From positions 4,298,001 through 4,362,000 of the forward strand of contig NZ_CP050022.2 of NCBI RefSeq assembly GCF_011602485.2: a stretch of 64,000 bases of DNA, written 5' to 3'. Shown here piece after piece: positions 26,184 to 37,548 of the stretch. Within the stretch, counting starts at the first letter, position 1. Every line of letters begins with the position of its first letter. The notes beneath the pieces were generated by a model. That model was not told the origin of the DNA. It saw only the letters and a list, made by a program, of their open reading frames with translations, and searched no databases. The position numbers were made by a program, and so were the translations under genes. This DNA comes from Bradyrhizobium sp. 1(2017) (lineage in GTDB: Bacteria; Pseudomonadota; Alphaproteobacteria; Rhizobiales; Xanthobacteraceae).

Positions 26184-26582
26184 TCAAGGCCCGAAAACCA
26201 CCGCGTGCATGATCCGGCCGGGCATGAAGGTGAACAGCCCGGCAGTCACGAGGGCGCCGAAGAAGATCGAGGCCATCGTGATCCTGTGGCGGCGAACATT
26301 GTGAGCTCTCGCAGCCATCACACCCAATACGAGCATCGCCAATGCGAAGATCGAGAGCAGATGGATCGGGCTCCACGGACCGACCAGACGGATCTCGTGG
26401 ATCCAGAACGAGCTGAGCGCCACGACAAGCATCAGCACCACCCAGAGCCAGCCCAAAGCCCGGTGCGGCAGCGCGCCCTTGGGAGCGGCGATCTGGACGA
26501 TCCCGAGGACGAACGCAGCCATCGCGGCGAAGGCATGCAGCGGGATCGCCGGAGCAGCATCAAGCAGCGGCGCAAGGCTCAT
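26184..26582 (-). CDS. DUF2306-type small membrane protein
   Basis: A 132-residue protein with four hydrophobic segments (LHAFAAMAAFVLGIVQI, ALGWLWVVLMLVVALSSFWI, IHLLSIFALAMLVLGVMAAR, ASIFFGALVTAGLFTFMPGR). Conserved histidines lie in LHAF, LPHRALGW, HEI and NVRRHRITM. That His-bearing four-helix pattern fits the DUF2306 membrane family. Function unknown; heme or metal binding is a guess. It follows ssb on the same strand, after 156 bp with no gene. Confidence 0.85.
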   Translation of the reverse strand: MSLAPLLDAAPAIPLHAFAAMAAFVLGIVQIAAPKGALPHRALGWLWVVLMLVVALSSFWIHEIRLVGPWSPIHLLSIFALAMLVLGVMAARAHNVRRHRITMASIFFGALVTAGLFTFMPGRIMHAVVFGP

Positions 26583-26738
26583 GCGGAAGCACCTTCAGGT
26601 TGGCAGCGGACACTGTCAAAAGCTGACGCACAACATGAGCAAGCTCGGAAAACCGAGCTTTACCCGTCAATTGCTGGGGAATTTTATCGCTCTGGGCGAA
26701 TAAGCCAATGTGAAGGACGAACCGCCTGCGATCCAGCC

Positions 26739-27233
26739 TCAGAACGGGATATCGTCGTCCATGTCGCTGTTGCGTCCGCCGCCAGCGGCAACGGGACGGC
26801 GCGGCGCGCTGCTGACCGGGCCGGAGGAGCCGAAATCGCCGCCCGGCTCGTCGCCGAAGCTGCTGCCTCCGCCGCCGCCACCGCGGCCATCGAGCATCGT
26901 CAGCGTCGAGTTGAAGCCCTGGAGCACGACCTCGGTGGAGTATTTCTCGACCCCGCTCTGGTCAGTCCATTTGCGGGTCTGCAGTGCGCCCTCGATGTAA
27001 ACCTTCGCGCCCTTCTTCAGGTACTGCTCGGCCACCTTGCAGAGCCCCTCGTTGAAGATCACGACGCGATGCCACTCGGTCTTTTCCTTGCGCTCGCCGC
27101 TGTTCTTGTCGCGCCAGGTCTCCGACGTGGCGATGCTCAAATTCGCGATCGGCCGCCCGTCCTGGGTGCGGCGGATTTCCGGATCCTTGCCGAGATTTCC
27201 AACCAGAATGACCTTGTTGACGCTTCCCGCCAT
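26739..27233 (-). CDS. ssb: single-stranded DNA-binding protein
   Basis: A 164-residue SSB with an OB-fold ([63 protein letters not shown]) at residues 1-110. A Gly-rich linker follows, then the acidic tip MDDDIPF that recruits partner proteins. It binds ssDNA as a tetramer in replication, repair and recombination. A LexA-type box lies 167 bp upstream of the start codon, so induction by DNA damage is expected. Confidence 0.97.
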   Translation of the reverse strand: MAGSVNKVILVGNLGKDPEIRRTQDGRPIANLSIATSETWRDKNSGERKEKTEWHRVVIFNEGLCKVAEQYLKKGAKVYIEGALQTRKWTDQSGVEKYSTEVVLQGFNSTLTMLDGRGGGGGGSSFGDEPGGDFGSSGPVSSAPRRPVAAGGGRNSDMDDDIPF

Positions 27234-27374
27234 CGCCGCTCTCCACTCCGAATGCCACTGAATTCCAGAACGCAGGACCGCCCCTCGCGGCCTGCAACCT
27301 GTGTTGAGGCGACCCTATACGCTCGCCGCACACGTCCGGGCGCCGATCAGCCGGTCACGCCTCAGGTTATCCCC

Positions 27375-27414
27375 ATTATATAGCATCGACCCTCTGTTTG
27401 TTCCAGATTTGTTC
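27375..27414 (-). promoter_or_regulatory. SOS (LexA) box and promoter of ssb
   Basis: GTTC-CAGATTT-GTTC at 27400-27414 is an exact match to the GTTC-N7-GTTC LexA site of alphaproteobacteria. On the minus strand a perfect TATAAT (27375-27380) lies 19 bp beyond it toward ssb, placing the box over the -35 region, a repressing position. The rest of 27234-27689 (about 455 bp between the divergent ssb and porin genes) holds no gene I can support. Confidence 0.85.
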
Positions 27415-27689
27415 TTATCGAGCAGCAATCCTGAATGGAGGCCCGGCCGGACCGTGGCGCCGGCGCAAAGCGCGTCTCGACGGAACCTTTTCCGGTTCCC
27501 GTGAACGGGGAAAACCGCTTAACATTCATCAAGTTGCAGCGGATCAGTCGGCGCGCGAGTGTGGCATTTCGGAGACGGACTTTGCCCACACCTTAGGCTA
27601 CCGTTGCCTTGGACTTAGTTCATATGGGCGTCGCGCCTGATCAACCGCTTCGGGATTTTCAAGAAGCGGACGAAACTGGGGAGACTGCA

Positions 27690-28460
27690 ATGAATAAGAT
27701 TCTGCTTGGAGCAATCGGCATAGTGGCAATGGGCCTGTCGGCCCCCGCAAGCGCGGCGGATATGGCGGCGCGTCCCTACACGAAGGCTCCGGCACCGATG
27801 GTCGCCACCATCTACGATTGGAGCGGTTTCTACATCGGTATCAACGGCGGCGGCGGCACCAGCCGCAAGTGCTGGGATTTCGTGACGCCGGTTACGGGCG
27901 TTCTGGTCGGCGAAGGCTGCCACAACGCGGTTGGCGGCACGGTCGGTGGCCAGGTCGGCTATCGCTGGCAGTCGACCAACTGGGTGTTCGGCCTCGAGGG
28001 TCAGGGCAACTGGGCCGACTTCTCCGGCGAAAATATCAGCGGAGCGACGGGCCTGCGCGATCGTTCCAAGATCAACGCCTTCGGATTGTTCACCGGACAG
28101 GTCGGCTACGCCTGGAACAATGTCCTGCTCTACGTGAAGGGCGGCGGCGCCGTCGTCGGCGATCGCTACCGGAGCTACGATCTCGCCACCGGTCTCGAAT
28201 TCGACCGGGCCAACGAATCCCGTTGGGGCGCCACTGTGGGCGCAGGCGTCGAGTTCGGATTCGCGCCGAACTGGTCGGTCGGCTTCGAGTACAATCACAT
28301 CTTCCTCGGCGACCGCACCCTCAACTTCACCGGGTCTGGCAACTTCGTAATCGCTCCGCTTGGGGTCGTTACACGCTCCGAGCGTATCAGCCAGGACGTC
28401 GATATGGCTCTCATCCGCGTGAATTACCGCTGGGGCGGTCCGCTCATCGCAAGGTACTGA
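27690..28460 (+). CDS. Omp31-like outer membrane beta-barrel protein
   Basis: A 256-residue porin-like protein. The signal peptide is MNKILLGAIGIVAMGLSAPASA; the hallmark DMAARPYTKAPAPM is followed by IYDWSGFYIGINGGGG, the usual start of the Omp25/Omp31 barrel. Strands alternate Gly/aromatic residues to the C-terminal FLGDRTLNF and LIRVNYRWGGPLIARY, ending in an aromatic residue as outer-membrane barrels do. Two cysteines (KCWDF, GEGCHNAV) could form a loop disulfide. GGAG precedes the ATG. A second family member follows after a terminator. Confidence 0.9.
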   Translation: MNKILLGAIGIVAMGLSAPASAADMAARPYTKAPAPMVATIYDWSGFYIGINGGGGTSRKCWDFVTPVTGVLVGEGCHNAVGGTVGGQVGYRWQSTNWVFGLEGQGNWADFSGENISGATGLRDRSKINAFGLFTGQVGYAWNNVLLYVKGGGAVVGDRYRSYDLATGLEFDRANESRWGATVGAGVEFGFAPNWSVGFEYNHIFLGDRTLNFTGSGNFVIAPLGVVTRSERISQDVDMALIRVNYRWGGPLIARY

Positions 28461-28487
28461 TACCCGCTTGATATCATTTTGGAATCG

Positions 28488-28513
28488 AAGGCCGGCCTCG
28501 CGCCGGCCTTTTT
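28488..28513 (+). terminator. terminator of the first porin gene
   Basis: AAGGCCGGC and GCCGGCCTT arms around a 5-base loop with a T run of five. It is almost identical to the terminator after the second porin at 29384-29411. Confidence 0.9.
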
Positions 28514-28689
28514 GCTGGGATCAGCGCGGTAATGAGTCAGCAACCATTACGTTTTGCGTCTGTTGTGGCTTTTGAGAGACACAACTTGCGGCTTCGTTGG
28601 TGTAAGCACGGCAATAGTTGGGCCATCGAGTCCGCTGCCTTTCCGATTACGGAAGGCACAACAGAAACTGGGACTGGGATTAGTTGAAT

Positions 28690-29358
28690 ATGAAGAAGGT
28701 TTTGCTGGCTTCGGCCTGTTTGTTCGCTCTCGCCGCGCCCGCGTCGGCTGCTGACCTGGCGGCTCGTCCGTACACCAAGGCTCCGATTGCTCCGGCTGCT
28801 GTGTACAATTGGACCGGCTTCTATCTCGGTGTCGTCGGCGGCGGCGCTTGGGAAGACGCCAACAGCCCGGCAATGCAGGGCGGCTTCGTCGGCGGCACGG
28901 CCGGCTACAATTGGCAGACCGGCAGCGTCGTGTTCGGCATCGAGGCCGACGGAGCCTGGGCTGACGTCAACGCCTCGGCGACTGCACTCGGCATCACCGT
29001 GGCGTCCAAGACCGACGCGCTCGGAACCGTTCGCGGCCGCATCGGCTGGGCCGTCAACAACGTGCTGTTGTACGGCACCGGCGGCTATGCCTGGATCGAC
29101 AACAAGATCAGCATCACTACGCTCGGCCTGACCGTCTCCGACAGCAAGTTCCACTCCGGCTGGACCGTCGGTGCGGGCGTCGAAGCGTTCTTCGCGCCGC
29201 AGTGGTCGGTCAAGGGCGAGTACCTCTATCGCAGCCTCGGCAGCGAGACCTATTTCGGTGGTGTGGGCGTTCCGCTGAACTCTGGCACGCTCAACCTCCA
29301 CACCGTGCAGGTCGGCGTGAACTATCACTTCGGCGGCCCGATCGTCGCGAAGTACTGA
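28690..29358 (+). CDS. Omp31-like outer membrane beta-barrel protein
   Basis: A 222-residue paralogue of the previous gene: signal peptide MKKVLLASACLFALAAPASA, then DLAARPYTKAPIAP and VYNWTGFYLGVVGGGAW. The barrel strands include VVFGIEADGAWADVNASA and end VGVNYHFGGPIVAKY with a C-terminal aromatic residue. It is shorter, lacks the cysteines of its neighbour, and has different extracellular loops. ATG 28690 is preferred over the in-frame TTG two codons upstream. These small barrels are abundant rhizobial surface proteins. Confidence 0.9.
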   Translation: MKKVLLASACLFALAAPASAADLAARPYTKAPIAPAAVYNWTGFYLGVVGGGAWEDANSPAMQGGFVGGTAGYNWQTGSVVFGIEADGAWADVNASATALGITVASKTDALGTVRGRIGWAVNNVLLYGTGGYAWIDNKISITTLGLTVSDSKFHSGWTVGAGVEAFFAPQWSVKGEYLYRSLGSETYFGGVGVPLNSGTLNLHTVQVGVNYHFGGPIVAKY

Positions 29359-29383
29359 TCACTACCGACGTCACATCGTCACG

Positions 29384-29411
29384 AAAGGCCGGCCTCGCGC
29401 CGGCCTTTTTG
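29384..29411 (+). terminator. terminator of the second porin gene
   Basis: GGCCGG-based arms around CTCGC with five T, sharing the sequence AAGGCCGGCCTCGCGCCGGC with the terminator at 28488-28513. The shared sequence suggests that gene and terminator were duplicated together. Confidence 0.9.
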
Positions 29412-29472
29412 TTTGGTGGGATCACAAGTCCCCCGCTCCTGCTGCCAGATGCCGCCAGCGCGCCAACATTCC

Positions 29473-29524
29473 GTTGACGATTCGCAAACGCCACTGGAAA
29501 TCCGCTCTCGTTCTTCCTACGTTC
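29473..29524 (+). promoter_or_regulatory. SOS (LexA) box and promoter of uvrA
   Basis: GTTC-TTCCTAC-GTTC at 29510-29524 is an exact alphaproteobacterial LexA site. A TTGACG -35 element at 29473-29478 with a weak GAAATC -10 near 29496 places the box at the transcription start. It lies 98 bp before the uvrA ATG. Confidence 0.85.
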
Positions 29525-29622
29525 GCTGCCATACCCATCGGCGCCGATCCCGGTTCCGGGCGAAGCGCGCCTTTTTCATTGGCGCGATCGCGTGTCTTTG
29601 GGCTTCCTTGAGGACCACCGGG

Positions 29623-32604
<2,982 letters not shown>

Positions 32605-32652
32605 TTTACACGGCTGGATGGGCCGACGCACTTGTCTGAGGGAGAATGAGCT

Positions 32653-33231
32653 TTGCCTGCCGGACTTGTGCAGACCTATCGCGCGTTCGCCCATAACAAC
32701 GCCTGGGCGAACCATCGGCTGCTCACGGCTTGCGCTGCGCTGCCTCAGGCTGGTTTCGAAGCCGAGCGCATCGGGTTCTTTCCAAGCCTGCAGCGCACGC
32801 TCAACCACATCCATGTCATTGATCTCTTCTATGTCGACGCGCTGGAGGGCGGATGGTTGGGCCCGGCGGCCTGGAAGAACGAGGTGCCGTACCCTGCCCT
32901 CGCCGCGCTCAAGCCCGCGCAAGCCGCGGTCGACAAGCGCTTGATCGCGGTCTGCGATGCATTGACGCCCGAGAGTCTCGACAGCGTTGTGCGGATCAAT
33001 CGCGACCCGGCCGTGCAGACCGAACGATGCGACCGGCTGCTCATGCATCTGTTCCAGCATCAAATTCATCATCGCGGACAGGCGCATGCCATGCTGTCCG
33101 GAACGAGCGTCACACCGCCTCAGCTTGACGAGTTCTTTGCGGAGGGAGAAGCATCGCTTCGTGCCACCGAATTTGCCGATCTGGGCTGGACCGAGGACAC
33201 TGTTTGGAATTCTAGCTCATTGGCTAGATGA
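32653..33231 (+). CDS. DinB family protein (putative metal-dependent thiol transferase fold)
   Basis: A 192-residue DinB/YfiT four-helix protein. The three metal-binding histidines fit TLNHIHVIDLFY and HLFQHQIHHRGQAHAML. It starts with TTG at 32653; no ATG in frame is near the domain start, and GGGAGA lies about 10 bases upstream. These proteins often bind Zn or Ni, and some use bacillithiol or mycothiol. Despite the name it is not DNA polymerase IV. It follows uvrA by 48 bp and may be co-transcribed with it. Confidence 0.88.
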   Translation: MPAGLVQTYRAFAHNNAWANHRLLTACAALPQAGFEAERIGFFPSLQRTLNHIHVIDLFYVDALEGGWLGPAAWKNEVPYPALAALKPAQAAVDKRLIAVCDALTPESLDSVVRINRDPAVQTERCDRLLMHLFQHQIHHRGQAHAMLSGTSVTPPQLDEFFAEGEASLRATEFADLGWTEDTVWNSSSLAR

Positions 33232-33261
33232 ACGAAGCGACATCCGGAGTCTTTCCGTCAC

Positions 33262-33903
33262 GTGCCCTACTCCCTCGCCATCTTCGATCTCGACGGCACC
33301 CTCGCCGACAGCTTCCCGTGGTTCCTGCGCACCATCAACGACGTCGCCGATCGCTTCAATTTTCGTCGCGTCGCGCCTGAGGACATCGAGGAGCTGCGGC
33401 ACGCTTCGAGCCGCGAGATTCTCAGCCGGCTCGAGGTGCCCTTGTGGAAGCTGCCGGCGATCGCGCGGCATGCGCGGCGGCTGAAGGCAGAGGCGGCGGC
33501 CGAGATTCCGCTGTTTGCGGGCGTCGAGGCAATGCTGCGGACGCTGGCTGCGAACGGCATGCAGCTCGCGCTGGTGACCTCCGACAGCGAGGCCAATGCG
33601 CGCGAGAAGCTCGGGGACGCCGCAGCGCTGTTTTCACATTTCGACTGCGCGGCGTCGCTGTTCGGCAAACCCGCCAAATTCCGCCGGGTCGTTCGCCGTG
33701 CCGGCGTCGTGCCCGCCCAGGTGATTTCGATCGGCGACGAGGTCCGTGACATCGAGGCGGCGCGCGCCGTCGGCATCGCCTGCGGCGCCGTGTGCTGGGG
33801 CTATGCGGCCCCGGCGGCGCTGCGGGCGCTTGCGCCGGATCACATGTTTGCGCAGATGGAGGAGATCGCCGAAGTGGTGTGCCGGATTCAGCGGAGAGCC
33901 TGA
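33262..33903 (+). CDS. HAD-superfamily hydrolase (phosphoglycolate-phosphatase-like)
   Basis: A 213-residue HAD enzyme with motif I FDLDGTLADS (nucleophile and acid Asp), motif II LVTSDSEAN, motif III lysine near GKPAKFRRVVRR and motif IV ISIGDEVRDIEAA. The helical cap between motifs I and II is of the C1/Gph type. A small-molecule phosphatase is expected; the substrate is unknown. The start is GTG at 33262. It lies 30 bp after the dinB-like gene and 35 bp before a nucleoside hydrolase, so a short operon is likely. Confidence 0.88.
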   Translation: MPYSLAIFDLDGTLADSFPWFLRTINDVADRFNFRRVAPEDIEELRHASSREILSRLEVPLWKLPAIARHARRLKAEAAAEIPLFAGVEAMLRTLAANGMQLALVTSDSEANAREKLGDAAALFSHFDCAASLFGKPAKFRRVVRRAGVVPAQVISIGDEVRDIEAARAVGIACGAVCWGYAAPAALRALAPDHMFAQMEEIAEVVCRIQRRA

Positions 33904-33938
33904 TCCGCAATCGTCACACACGGCGCAGGGAGACGGCA

Positions 33939-34865
33939 ATGACACTCACGGACGCAAGCCGCCTCAAGCTCCTGGAGCCGCCGGTCGGCCGGTTGCGGGT
34001 CGTGCTCGACACCGACACCTATAACGAGATCGACGACCAGTTCGCGCTCGTACAAACGCTGCTGTCACCGGAGCGTTTCGACGTCGAGGCGATCTACGCC
34101 GCGCCGTTCTTCAATGCGCGCGCGGACAGTCCCGGCCACGGCATGGAGCTGAGCTATGAGGAAATCCTTCGCCTGCTGGAGCGCCTCAACATCGCGCCTG
34201 ATGGCCTGGTGCATCGCGGCGTCACCGACTATGTCGGCCCCGGCAAAACGGCGCAGCGAGCCCCCGCCGTCGACGACCTCATCGCCCGGGCGCGCGCGGG
34301 CACGCCGGACAATCCGCTCTACGTCATCGCCATCGGTGCCATCAGCAATGTGGCCTCCGCCCTCCTGACGGCGCCTGACCTCATCGACCGCGTCGTGGTG
34401 GTCTGGCTCGGCGGTCATGCTCTGGAATGGCCCGACACCATAGAGTTCAACCTCAAACAGGATGTCGGCGGAACGCAGGTGCTGCTCGACAGCGGCGCTC
34501 CGCTCGTGCTGGTGCCGTGCAGGGGCGTCACCTCGCGCCTGCACTCGACGGTGCCGGAGATCGAGCGCTACGTCGAACCGCATGGCAGTATAGGCGCCTT
34601 TCTCGCCATGCGGTTCAAGGCGTATTCGTCCGACCACATGGGCTGGGCCAAGGAGATCTGGGACATGGCGCCGGTCGGATGGCTGCTGAACCCCGCATGG
34701 GCGCCGAGCGTGATCATCCCCGCTCCTGTTCTCACGGACCAGATGACGTGGAGCATCGACCGCCGGCGCCATCCGATCCGCTACGTGACCTATGTGGATC
34801 GCAACCCGATCCTGAAGGATTTTTTCCTGAAGCTGCGAGACTTCGCCGCGTCGAAGGTCCCGTAG
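33939..34865 (+). CDS. nucleoside hydrolase-like protein (IUNH family)
   Basis: A 308-residue protein with the N-terminal DTDTYNEIDDQFAL, the Ca-binding aspartate cluster of inosine-uridine nucleoside N-ribohydrolases (usual DxDxxxDDxxA). It has IAIGAISNVASALL and a C-terminal region with DQMTWSIDRRRHPIRYV. IUNH enzymes split nucleosides into base and ribose for salvage. Divergence in the middle (WLGGHALEWPDTIEFN in place of a canonical GG.. segment) leaves the exact substrate open. ATG 33939 follows AGGGAG at a normal distance. Confidence 0.88.
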   Translation: MTLTDASRLKLLEPPVGRLRVVLDTDTYNEIDDQFALVQTLLSPERFDVEAIYAAPFFNARADSPGHGMELSYEEILRLLERLNIAPDGLVHRGVTDYVGPGKTAQRAPAVDDLIARARAGTPDNPLYVIAIGAISNVASALLTAPDLIDRVVVVWLGGHALEWPDTIEFNLKQDVGGTQVLLDSGAPLVLVPCRGVTSRLHSTVPEIERYVEPHGSIGAFLAMRFKAYSSDHMGWAKEIWDMAPVGWLLNPAWAPSVIIPAPVLTDQMTWSIDRRRHPIRYVTYVDRNPILKDFFLKLRDFAASKVP

Positions 34866-34977
34866 GGTGGGCAAAGCGAAGCGTGCCCACCATTGCGCGC
34901 CGAGGCGGTGGAGAAATGGTGGGCACGGCGCGCTGCGCCTTTGCCCACCCTACTCACCTGACGCTAACCCACCCTAC
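34862..34977. repeat. inverted intergenic repeat (GTAGGGTGGGC) with a fused half element
   Basis: Arms starting GTAGGGTGGGCAAAGCG and ending GCCTTTGCCCACCCTAC enclose about 20 bp. It is followed by GCTAACCCACCCTAC, the right half of the element at 17344-17436. It begins at the stop of the nucleoside hydrolase gene and overlaps the 3' end of the minus-strand beta-propeller gene. Confidence 0.75.
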
Positions 34978-35935
34978 ACGCCCCTACTCCGTCTTCCGCA
35001 AGAACGCGCCGAACGCGCGGGCCGTCGCCGGTCTTGATCTCACCGATCACCTTCAGCTCGGCGGCATCGATGACGCTCAATGTGTTGCTTTCCCAGCAGG
35101 CGACGATGACGCGCTTGCCGTCGGCGGTCGCATTGATGCCCTCCGGATAGTCGCCGACAGTGATGCGCTTGATCGGCTTCAAGCTCGCGAGGTCGAACAC
35201 ACTGACGGTGCCGCCATACTGGTCGGTGACGAAACCGCGCCCCTGCGTCAGCGCCACCGCATAGGGCCGCATCCCGACTGGCACGCGGCCGATCTCGCGG
35301 CCTTCGGCGATGTCGATCACGGAGACGTCGTCGGAGCCGACATTGGCGGTGTAGGCGCGCTTGCCCTCGGCATCGATGGTGACGCCGAACGGGCGCGTGC
35401 CGACCTTGATGATCGCCTTGCGCTGACGCGTCGCGGTGTCCACCACCGAGACGCTGTCGTCGTCGCGGTCGGCCGACAGCAGCAGCTTGCCGTCCGGTGT
35501 CACCGCAAGCCCCGATGGCGAGGCGCCGACCGCAATGCTGGCCACGACGCTGCGGCTCGCCGCGTCGATCACCCGGACCGCAGCGGCATACCAGTCGGCG
35601 ACATAGACCGTCTTGCCGTCCGGCGCCAACGCAATGCCGAGCGGCCCGCCGCCGACCTCGATGCGCCCCGTAATCTGCCGCGCTGCGGCGTCCACCACCG
35701 TCACCGCCTTGGCGTCGGGGCTCGTCACATAGGCAAAGCGGCCGTCCGCGCTGACGGCGACGCCGGCCGGTTTGCCGCCGATCGGGATGGTCGCAACCCC
35801 GCGCGCGGCGGCGAGGTCCACGACCATCAGATCGTCGCTGAGCTGGTTGGTGACGAACGCCTCTTCGGCGGACGCGCGCGGCAGACCGGCACCGCAAAGG
35901 CTGGCGGCCAAGGCCGCCAGGACCAGCGCCCGCAC
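34964..35935 (-). CDS. exported YVTN-family beta-propeller protein
   Basis: A 323-residue exported protein (MRALVLAALAASLCGAGLPR, cleavage near ASA) made of about seven 42-residue repeats of the form VxVIDxAxxxVxxxIxVGxxPxGxAxxPDGKxxYVA, a seven-bladed propeller. The start is GTG at 35935, 2 bp after the stop of the MxaD-like gene. The C-terminus looks frameshifted. The current frame runs GPRVRRVLAEDG into the neighbouring repeat. In another frame the sequence reads FGAFLRKTE and stops at 34984; a 2-bp contraction of a CG run (35014-35019) would explain this. Such propellers often neighbour PQQ alcohol dehydrogenases. Confidence 0.83.
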   Translation of the reverse strand: MRALVLAALAASLCGAGLPRASAEEAFVTNQLSDDLMVVDLAAARGVATIPIGGKPAGVAVSADGRFAYVTSPDAKAVTVVDAAARQITGRIEVGGGPLGIALAPDGKTVYVADWYAAAVRVIDAASRSVVASIAVGASPSGLAVTPDGKLLLSADRDDDSVSVVDTATRQRKAIIKVGTRPFGVTIDAEGKRAYTANVGSDDVSVIDIAEGREIGRVPVGMRPYAVALTQGRGFVTDQYGGTVSVFDLASLKPIKRITVGDYPEGINATADGKRVIVACWESNTLSVIDAAELKVIGEIKTGDGPRVRRVLAEDGVGACRVG

Positions 35936-35937
35936 GA

Positions 35938-36501
35938 TCAGCTTCCGCTCTCGATCTTCTTCTTGAGCGACTCGAGCCCGGCCTTGTACAGGCCGGTCAC
36001 CGCAGTCTTGGCCGCCTCGTCGCTCAGCTCCGGCGGCGGATCGTTGTTGGGGTAACCACGATAGAACGCGCCGGCCCATTCCAGTTTCGCCTTGCCATCA
36101 GGCGCGGGCGATACCGTCAAGGTGGAGGAATAATTGGTCACCGGCAGCACCTTCACGTCGACCTTGGTGATCCGGTACGAATAGCTTTGCATGTCGGGCT
36201 CGTATTTGTAGAGTTCCTCCTCGACCGCCGCACCACCGGTCAGGATCAGCGTCCGCGTCGCGCCGACCTCGTTGCCCTTCTGGCCTTCGGTCTTGGTGAC
36301 CGGCGGCAGCCAGCTCATGTCCTGAAAATTGGAGATTGCGGCCCACACCTTGGCCGGCGGCGCACTGATCTCGATGGATTCCCGCACCTTCTGGCGGGTC
36401 GGCCCGTGGGCCCACACCGGCTCGAAAGCAGCCGCCAGAGCCATCCCCGCCACCGCCAGCGCCGCCACCCCGGCGAGCGCCGTTCCGCTTCTCATCCTCA
36501 T
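35938..36501 (-). CDS. exported SRPBCC protein, MxaD-like
   Basis: A 187-residue protein with a signal peptide (TALAGVAALAVAGMALAAAF) and a SRPBCC/START-like fold: VRESIEISAPPAKVWAAISN, WLPPVTKTEGQKGNEVGATR, VTNYSSTLTVSP and LEWAGAFYRGYPNNDPPPEL. Periplasmic SRPBCC proteins of this type are known as MxaD in methylotrophs, where they help electron flow from PQQ methanol dehydrogenase to cytochrome cL. No dehydrogenase or cytochrome gene is near, so the link is inferred from family and pairing. The next gene starts 2 bp after its stop. Confidence 0.8.
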   Translation of the reverse strand: MRMRSGTALAGVAALAVAGMALAAAFEPVWAHGPTRQKVRESIEISAPPAKVWAAISNFQDMSWLPPVTKTEGQKGNEVGATRTLILTGGAAVEEELYKYEPDMQSYSYRITKVDVKVLPVTNYSSTLTVSPAPDGKAKLEWAGAFYRGYPNNDPPPELSDEAAKTAVTGLYKAGLESLKKKIESGS

Positions 36502-37039
36502 GTCGTTTCCTCGTTCCTCAATCTGCGCGACTTAAGGGCGCGCTGAACTCATCGTAGCGCAATTTTGGACCATGGGGAGACCTGTTCGTGGCACGGCTGT
36601 GGCGAGGTCGCCGCCGGCATCCACACCAGCCCTTGCGCTGCCCGCCGGGCAAAACACACGAGACCATGGTCAATCTGTCAGGCCCAAAACAATTCGCTTT
36701 ACGCGAATTCGGAATTATCGCATGTTTCGACCACCCCAACCCGAGCCGAGGGGCGGATCGCGATCGTCACGAACGCGGGATGGGGCGTGGTGGACGCGGG
36801 CGGCGCCGCGCGCAGCTGGTTTGCAGGGCGGGTCACTCCGTGAGCAGGCGATGCGCGCATATGATGGGTGCAGCCTGCGTACGGCAAAATCGTGTGGTCC
36901 TGGCGCCCGGGGTCTGTGCGCCAAGTGTTGCGGTGATGTATGCGGCCCGACCGGGCGCGCGCATCAGTCATCCGCAAGGCGACGGGGGCAATAGTGCATC
37001 GCTCCCCGGGGAGAGCACGACATAAGCCGTCAAACCACT

Positions 37040-37153
37040 GCGCAGGGAAGGCCGGATGTTGGGCTTCACCTGTATGCTGCTGTGCATTTGCTTCCAGCGC
37101 AATTGCGCACAGCGGACCGCGGGTGCCAGCCGGCACCCGGCCTTCCCTGCGCC
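37040..37153. repeat. inverted repeat (GCGCAGGGAAGGCCGG)
   Basis: GCGCAGGGAAGGCCGGATG at the left and its inverse CCGGCCTTCCCTGCGCC at the right, with an inner GGGTGCC/GGCACCC stem. It is about 114 bp and non-coding. Confidence 0.75.
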
Positions 37154-37401
37154 CTCGGCACTCTTGAGGGTGGTGACCAACGCAAGCTCGGGCACGATGT
37201 GCCGCGAGAACGGGAGACTGTGCCAGCCATTCGACGACAGTCTCGTGCCCCGGACGCTGCGCAGCACGAAGTGATGCGCTGCAGAGCCGGGGCCTAGGCA
37301 TCAGCGATGCTGCGGCTTGCTGGGTCCCGGCTCTGCGCCGCAACGCTCGCGCGTTGCAGCTTGTCCGGGACACGAGGGTTGAGTGCGCTGCTGCCCTTCA
37401 C

Positions 37402-37523
37402 TCCGTCATTGCAAGCGTAGCGACTTGTCCGCCGAAGCCTTGGCGAAGGCGGAAGCAATCCAGACTGCCGCCGCGGAACGGTTCTGGATTGCTTCGTCGC
37501 AAGAGCTCCTCGCAATGACGGCG
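37402..37523. repeat. dispersed intergenic repeat (CATTGCGAG family), second copy
   Basis: Bounded by CCGTCATTGCAAGCG and CTCGCAATGACGG in inverted orientation, with the inner GGATTGCTTCGTCGCAAG also found in the copy at 9926-10050. Ends 26 bp before the AAA ATPase stop codon. Confidence 0.8.
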
Positions 37524-37548
37524 GAGAGAACGACCGCCAACTGACCCA

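Larger units (their letters stand above)
36502..37548. other. 1-kb non-coding region with repeats
   Basis: No frame here has plausible codon use, a ribosome site and a recognisable product. It holds two inverted repeats, listed separately at 37040-37153 and 37402-37523. It may be the remains of lost genes upstream of the MxaD-like pair, but I see no recognisable fragment. Confidence 0.6.

Noticed and set aside
36560..37000. Overlapping plus-strand frames in the 1-kb gap before the AAA ATPase
   Set aside because: They overlap each other in different frames, lack ribosome sites, and are rich in Arg, Ala and Gly without any motif.
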